This document shows positions 5,820-8,152 of a stretch of 8,152 nucleotides of DNA, in pieces. Position 1 is the first letter of the stretch; each line of letters opens with the position of its first letter. This DNA comes from Actinobacteria bacterium UBA7398 (lineage in GTDB: Bacteria; Actinomycetota; Actinomycetes; Nanopelagicales; Nanopelagicaceae): assembly GCA_002470135.1 (NCBI GenBank), contig DKNC01000070.1, positions 6,697-14,848 on the forward strand. Reading direction: 5' to 3'. Both the position numbers and the translations under genes were made by a program. The notes under the pieces were generated by a model, which saw only the letters and a program-made list of their open reading frames with translations, was not told the DNA's origin and made no database searches.

Positions 5820-6914
5820 GTGAAGCGAGTTCTGCAGGTTTGCTTTCAGCAATCTCTGCGGAGCGCGACTCTTTTTGGATTGCCACTCGCATTCTTAGCT
5901 TTAATCGGTTGGGCTACTGCGGGAAGTGCAACTGGTCAAACAAGCGATCCCATTAAAGCAGCAGTCTGGCTTTGGTTAGCCGCTCATCACATTCCATTTA
6001 ATGTAACTTCGCAAAGTGGTGCTGGAACTGGATTACTAACTTATCTTCCAATTGGTGCGATGTTATTTCCATTTCTAGCAATCCGAGTTGGATTCCGCCG
6101 CAGTATTGAAAAAATTCAACCAACTCAGAACCACGTTCTGCGTCAGGTTATTTTTGGTTTTGCTTTTGCTTACGCAGTGATTGCAACAATCGCTGCGGCC
6201 GTTACCAGCAGCAGCTCCATCAGAATTCATTGGTATTTAGCGTTTCCAATAGTTTTTACTTTATCTTGGCTTATTTCTTTTTTTATGACGGAACTCGAGC
6301 CTGGGAAGATAACAAGTTTTTTCTGGAAAAAAACTATGCGTACTTCGTTAGTGGGGATTTTAATTATTTGGGGGGTTGGCGCAATTGTGCTTAGCGTGTC
6401 AATTCTGCTCCATTTAAGCGTTGTAAATCAATTAACCACCGTAATTCAACCTGGAATTTTCGGTGGATTTGCTTTGCTAATAATACAAATTCTCTATATC
6501 CCAAATGCCGCCTTTGCTGCAGTTGGTTATATTATCGGTGCCGGTTTTCACATCGGGAATGGTTCACTAATTCATCCGCTAATTCATCAACTCTCGGAGA
6601 TTCCAGCAATTCCACTACTCGGTGCACTGCCAGCAAATGTATTTCCAATCGCAGCGCTTGGTGCGCTGCTACCGATCTTCTTTGGATTTTGGGCTAGCAA
6701 ATCCGGTAGTTCGAAATACAAAATTTCCTTGATCGGATCGGTAGCGCTGTTATCAACAATTATTTCAATCCTTGCAAGTGGTGCCCTGCTCAATCGAAAC
6801 CTTTCAAACGTAGGGCTCTCGTTATGGCAGTTTCCATTAGTTATGACTGGTGAATTTGCTATCGGAGTTGGGATTACCCACTTAATTGAAAAGCGAAAGA
6901 AAATTAATGGGTGA
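5820..6914 (+). CDS. Multi-pass membrane protein of the DUF6350 family, function unknown
   Basis: This 364-aa, strongly hydrophobic protein has about nine or ten apparent membrane segments, roughly at 14-35, 67-90, 108-130, 138-156, 175-200, 210-243 (possibly two), 264-291, 302-324 and 336-356. Short basic stretches such as RVGFRR, FFWKKTMR and the C-terminal KRKK suggest cytosolic loops. Conserved blocks I associate with DUF6350 are visible: LWLAAHHIPFNV near 51-62, YIPNAAFAAVGYIIGAGF (226-243) and IPLLGALP (264-271). The position between sucD and purN is also typical of this family in actinobacteria, from memory. There are no transporter motifs, catalytic signatures or ligand sites I recognise, so no function is proposed. 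The start is GTG 5820, one base after the sucD stop, with GAAGGG five bases upstream; the overlapping ATG at 5818 runs straight into TGA. The 3' end overlaps purN by 8 nt. Membrane nature is sure; family assignment is likely. Confidence 0.85.
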   Translation: MKRVLQVCFQQSLRSATLFGLPLAFLALIGWATAGSATGQTSDPIKAAVWLWLAAHHIPFNVTSQSGAGTGLLTYLPIGAMLFPFLAIRVGFRRSIEKIQPTQNHVLRQVIFGFAFAYAVIATIAAAVTSSSSIRIHWYLAFPIVFTLSWLISFFMTELEPGKITSFFWKKTMRTSLVGILIIWGVGAIVLSVSILLHLSVVNQLTTVIQPGIFGGFALLIIQILYIPNAAFAAVGYIIGAGFHIGNGSLIHPLIHQLSEIPAIPLLGALPANVFPIAALGALLPIFFGFWASKSGSSKYKISLIGSVALLSTIISILASGALLNRNLSNVGLSLWQFPLVMTGEFAIGVGITHLIEKRKKING

Positions 6915-7470
6915 ACATTCGATTGTAATTCTGGCCTCCGGCAGTGGCACGCTGGCCCAAGCGCTAATAGATGCGGCTGAACGAAACGAATTGGATTGCG
7001 AGATTTCCGCAATAATCTCAGATAAACAATCGCAAGTTTTAGAACGTGCTCGAAAGTACGACATTACAAATTTTTATTTACCGCTTACAAAAGATAGATC
7101 TGATTGGGATAGAAAGTTATTAGATCTAGTAAATAAATTGAAACCAGATCTAGTTGTAAGCGCAGGCTTCATGCGAATTTTGTCACCAGAATTTGTTTCA
7201 AGATTTGATTGCATTAATTCGCACCCATCACTATTACCCGCATTCCCAGGCGCACATGCAGTCCGGGATGCGTTAGCAGCCGGGGTAACCGAAACGGGAT
7301 GCACCGTGCATTGGATAGATGCCGGGATAGATACTGGACCAATTATCGGACAAATCCCAATGCCGATCTATCCAACCGATAGTGAAGAAACGCTGCACGA
7401 ACGCATTAAGATTGCCGAACGAGCGCTCATTGTTGAGACCGTTTCTGCTTTGCTGGCTGATAAGCATTAA
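6907..7470 (+). CDS. purN: Phosphoribosylglycinamide formyltransferase (GAR transformylase)
   Basis: This 187-aa enzyme transfers the formyl group of 10-formyl-THF to GAR, the third step of IMP synthesis, in the cytosol. Catalytic residues are present: Asn104 and His106 in CINSHPSLLPAFPG (102-115), and Asp142 in DAGIDTGPI (138-146), matching Asn106, His108 and Asp144 of the E. coli enzyme. The folate-binding SAGFMRILSP block (85-94) and C-terminal ETLHERIK (161-168) are typical. The phosphate loop reads SGSGTLAQAL (11-20), with Leu16 where E. coli has Asn13. The start at ATG 6907 gives a family-like N-terminus. It overlaps the DUF6350 gene by 8 nt and has only an A-rich stretch instead of a Shine-Dalgarno, so reinitiation after the upstream stop is likely. 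An in-frame TTG at 6886 would add seven residues and looks worse. Confidence 0.95.
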   Translation: MGEHSIVILASGSGTLAQALIDAAERNELDCEISAIISDKQSQVLERARKYDITNFYLPLTKDRSDWDRKLLDLVNKLKPDLVVSAGFMRILSPEFVSRFDCINSHPSLLPAFPGAHAVRDALAAGVTETGCTVHWIDAGIDTGPIIGQIPMPIYPTDSEETLHERIKIAERALIVETVSALLADKH

Positions 7471-7479
7471 AGAATTTAC

Positions 7480-7486
7480 AGGAGAA
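7480..7486 (+). promoter_or_regulatory. Ribosome binding site of purH
   Basis: AGGAGAA, with its GGAG core at 7481-7484, ends six bases before the GTG at 7491. It is one of the best Shine-Dalgarno sites in the window and decides the GTG start. Confidence 0.8.
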
Positions 7487-7490
7487 CTAG

Positions 7491-8152
7491 GTGTCTACAC
7501 GTAAACCAATTCGCAGAGCTCTGGTTAGCGTTTACGATAAAACTGGTTTAATTGAATTAGGTAATGCGCTTAATAAAGCTGGCGTTCTCATACTCTCAAC
7601 TGGCTCTACTGCCAATAAATTATTAGACGCTGGAATTCCGGTTACCCCAGTAGAGGAATATACAAATTTTCCGGAGATGTTAGATGGTCGAGTGAAAACA
7701 CTTCATCCAAGAATTCATGCCGGATTATTAGCAGATCAATCAAATAGCGATCATCTGGCCCAACTTGAAGCCGAAAATATTGAAGCATTTGATTTAGTGG
7801 TAATTAATTTGTATCCATTTACCCAAACCATTGAATCTGGCGCAGCTTTTGAAGAATGTATAGAACAGATCGATATCGGTGGACCATCAATGTTGCGTGG
7901 CGCAGCTAAAAATCACAATAGCGTGGCGGTAATTTCAGATCCATCGCAATATCAAACTTTACTTACTGCCCTTGACGCCGGTGGCTTCACGATTAAGGAA
8001 CGCCGCCAGCTAGCGCTAGAAACTTATCGGCGGACTGGTGAATATGACATTGCAATTTCAGAGTGGTTATCTCAATTTACCGAATCCGAAGGGTTGCCAG
8101 AATGGACTGGTCGCGTCTGGCATAAAGTAAACGATCTTCGCTATGGCGAAAA
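7491..8152 (+). CDS. purH: Bifunctional AICAR transformylase / IMP cyclohydrolase, 5' part
   Basis: The gene starts at GTG 7491 behind a strong Shine-Dalgarno and is still open at the window end, after about 220 codons of an enzyme usually near 520 aa. PurH catalyses the last two steps of IMP synthesis. The N-terminal MGS-like cyclohydrolase domain is complete: ALVSVYDKTGL (10-20), STGST (36-40), DGRVKTLHPRIHAGLL (65-80), INLYPF (105-110), IDIGGPSMLRGAAKNH (127-142). Lys69, Tyr108, Asp128 and Lys140 align with catalytic residues Lys66, Tyr104, Asp125 and Lys137 of the human enzyme. The sequence stops within LRYGE (216-220), the start of the conserved RYGENPHQ motif that opens the transformylase domain, so its catalytic Lys-His pair is not visible. 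It lies 20 nt after purN, in keeping with a shared purine function. The break is the window edge, not a mutation. Confidence 0.96.
   Translation, partial: MSTRKPIRRALVSVYDKTGLIELGNALNKAGVLILSTGSTANKLLDAGIPVTPVEEYTNFPEMLDGRVKTLHPRIHAGLLADQSNSDHLAQLEAENIEAFDLVVINLYPFTQTIESGAAFEECIEQIDIGGPSMLRGAAKNHNSVAVISDPSQYQTLLTALDAGGFTIKERRQLALETYRRTGEYDIAISEWLSQFTESEGLPEWTGRVWHKVNDLRYGE

Larger units (their letters stand above)
1146..8152 (+). other. Seven-gene co-directional run (pcrA, B12 protein, sucC, sucD, DUF6350, purN, purH), probable operon
   Basis: Successive junctions are a 4-nt overlap (ATGA), a 14-nt overlap, a 1-nt overlap (TAATG), a 1-nt gap, an 8-nt overlap and a 20-nt gap. No intergenic space is large enough for a conventional terminator or promoter, so co-transcription with translational coupling is expected. 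Promoters buried inside coding sequence, for instance ahead of sucC or purN, cannot be excluded. The run continues past the window end in purH. Confidence 0.7.

Noticed and set aside
6886..6906. TTG at 6886 as the purN start
   Set aside because: It has no ribosome site, and the seven extra residues look like antiframe translation of the DUF6350 C-terminus; ATG 6907 gives a normal PurN N-terminus.
6587..7012. 141-codon open frame on the minus strand across the DUF6350 and purN genes
   Set aside because: It is antisense to two supported genes, with no ribosome site or domain evidence.
7122..7154. Direct repeat AGATCTAGT at 7122-7130 and 7146-7154
   Set aside because: Both copies encode Asp-Leu-Val inside purN, and the 24-base spacing keeps frame. 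Shared codon choice explains it.
7471..7490. Possible terminator or promoter in the purN-purH gap
   Set aside because: The 20 bases contain the purH ribosome site and no inverted repeat or convincing -10/-35 pair.

Overview
The window looks like ordinary chromosome from a moderate- to low-GC actinobacterium. The gene order pcrA, small B12-binding mutase subunit, sucC, sucD, DUF6350 membrane protein, purN, purH is, as far as I recall, a recognisable actinobacterial neighbourhood. DUF6350 is to my knowledge an actinobacterial family, and PurN carries a phosphate-loop variant I remember from mycobacterial PurN. Short or overlapping gene junctions and A+T-leaning codon choice suggest a streamlined genome such as a freshwater Nanopelagicales (acI) bacterium. 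That placement is inference; no rRNA or other decisive marker is present.

Layout: (1) 1-354, plus strand, the 3' end of a cyclophilin-type peptidyl-prolyl isomerase. (2) 351-1082, minus strand, a PIG-L/LmbE-type zinc deacetylase. It converges on the isomerase so tightly that the stop codons overlap inside a perfect 9-bp inverted repeat. (3) 1083-1145, a 63-bp divergent intergenic region, the only real regulatory space in the window. It holds two inverted repeats, a Shine-Dalgarno for the deacetylase and plausible divergent -10 elements. (4) 1146-8152, plus strand, a run of seven genes with no gap over 20 nt: pcrA (UvrD-family helicase), a stand-alone B12-binding protein like IcmB or the methylmalonyl-CoA mutase C-terminal domain, sucC and sucD (succinyl-CoA synthetase), a multi-pass DUF6350 protein, purN (GAR transformylase) and purH (bifunctional, cut by the window end).

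How the genes fit together: SucC and SucD form one enzyme of the TCA cycle. The B12 protein just upstream is of the type used by acyl-CoA mutases that can deliver succinyl-CoA, which would link propionate or branched-chain carbon to SucCD, but no mutase large subunit is visible here. PurN and PurH catalyse the third and the last two steps of IMP synthesis, both domains of PurN and of the PurH transformylase half depending on 10-formyl-THF. PcrA and the DUF6350 protein have no obvious metabolic tie, so the run is probably conserved housekeeping co-transcription.

I found no RNA genes, mobile elements, CRISPR arrays, defence systems or signs of horizontal transfer. There is no gene-free stretch over 300 bases. 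The most interesting signals are small-scale: the inverted repeat joining the convergent gene ends, the paired repeats and possible leaderless start between the divergent genes, and the orphan B12-binding protein coupled to sucCD.
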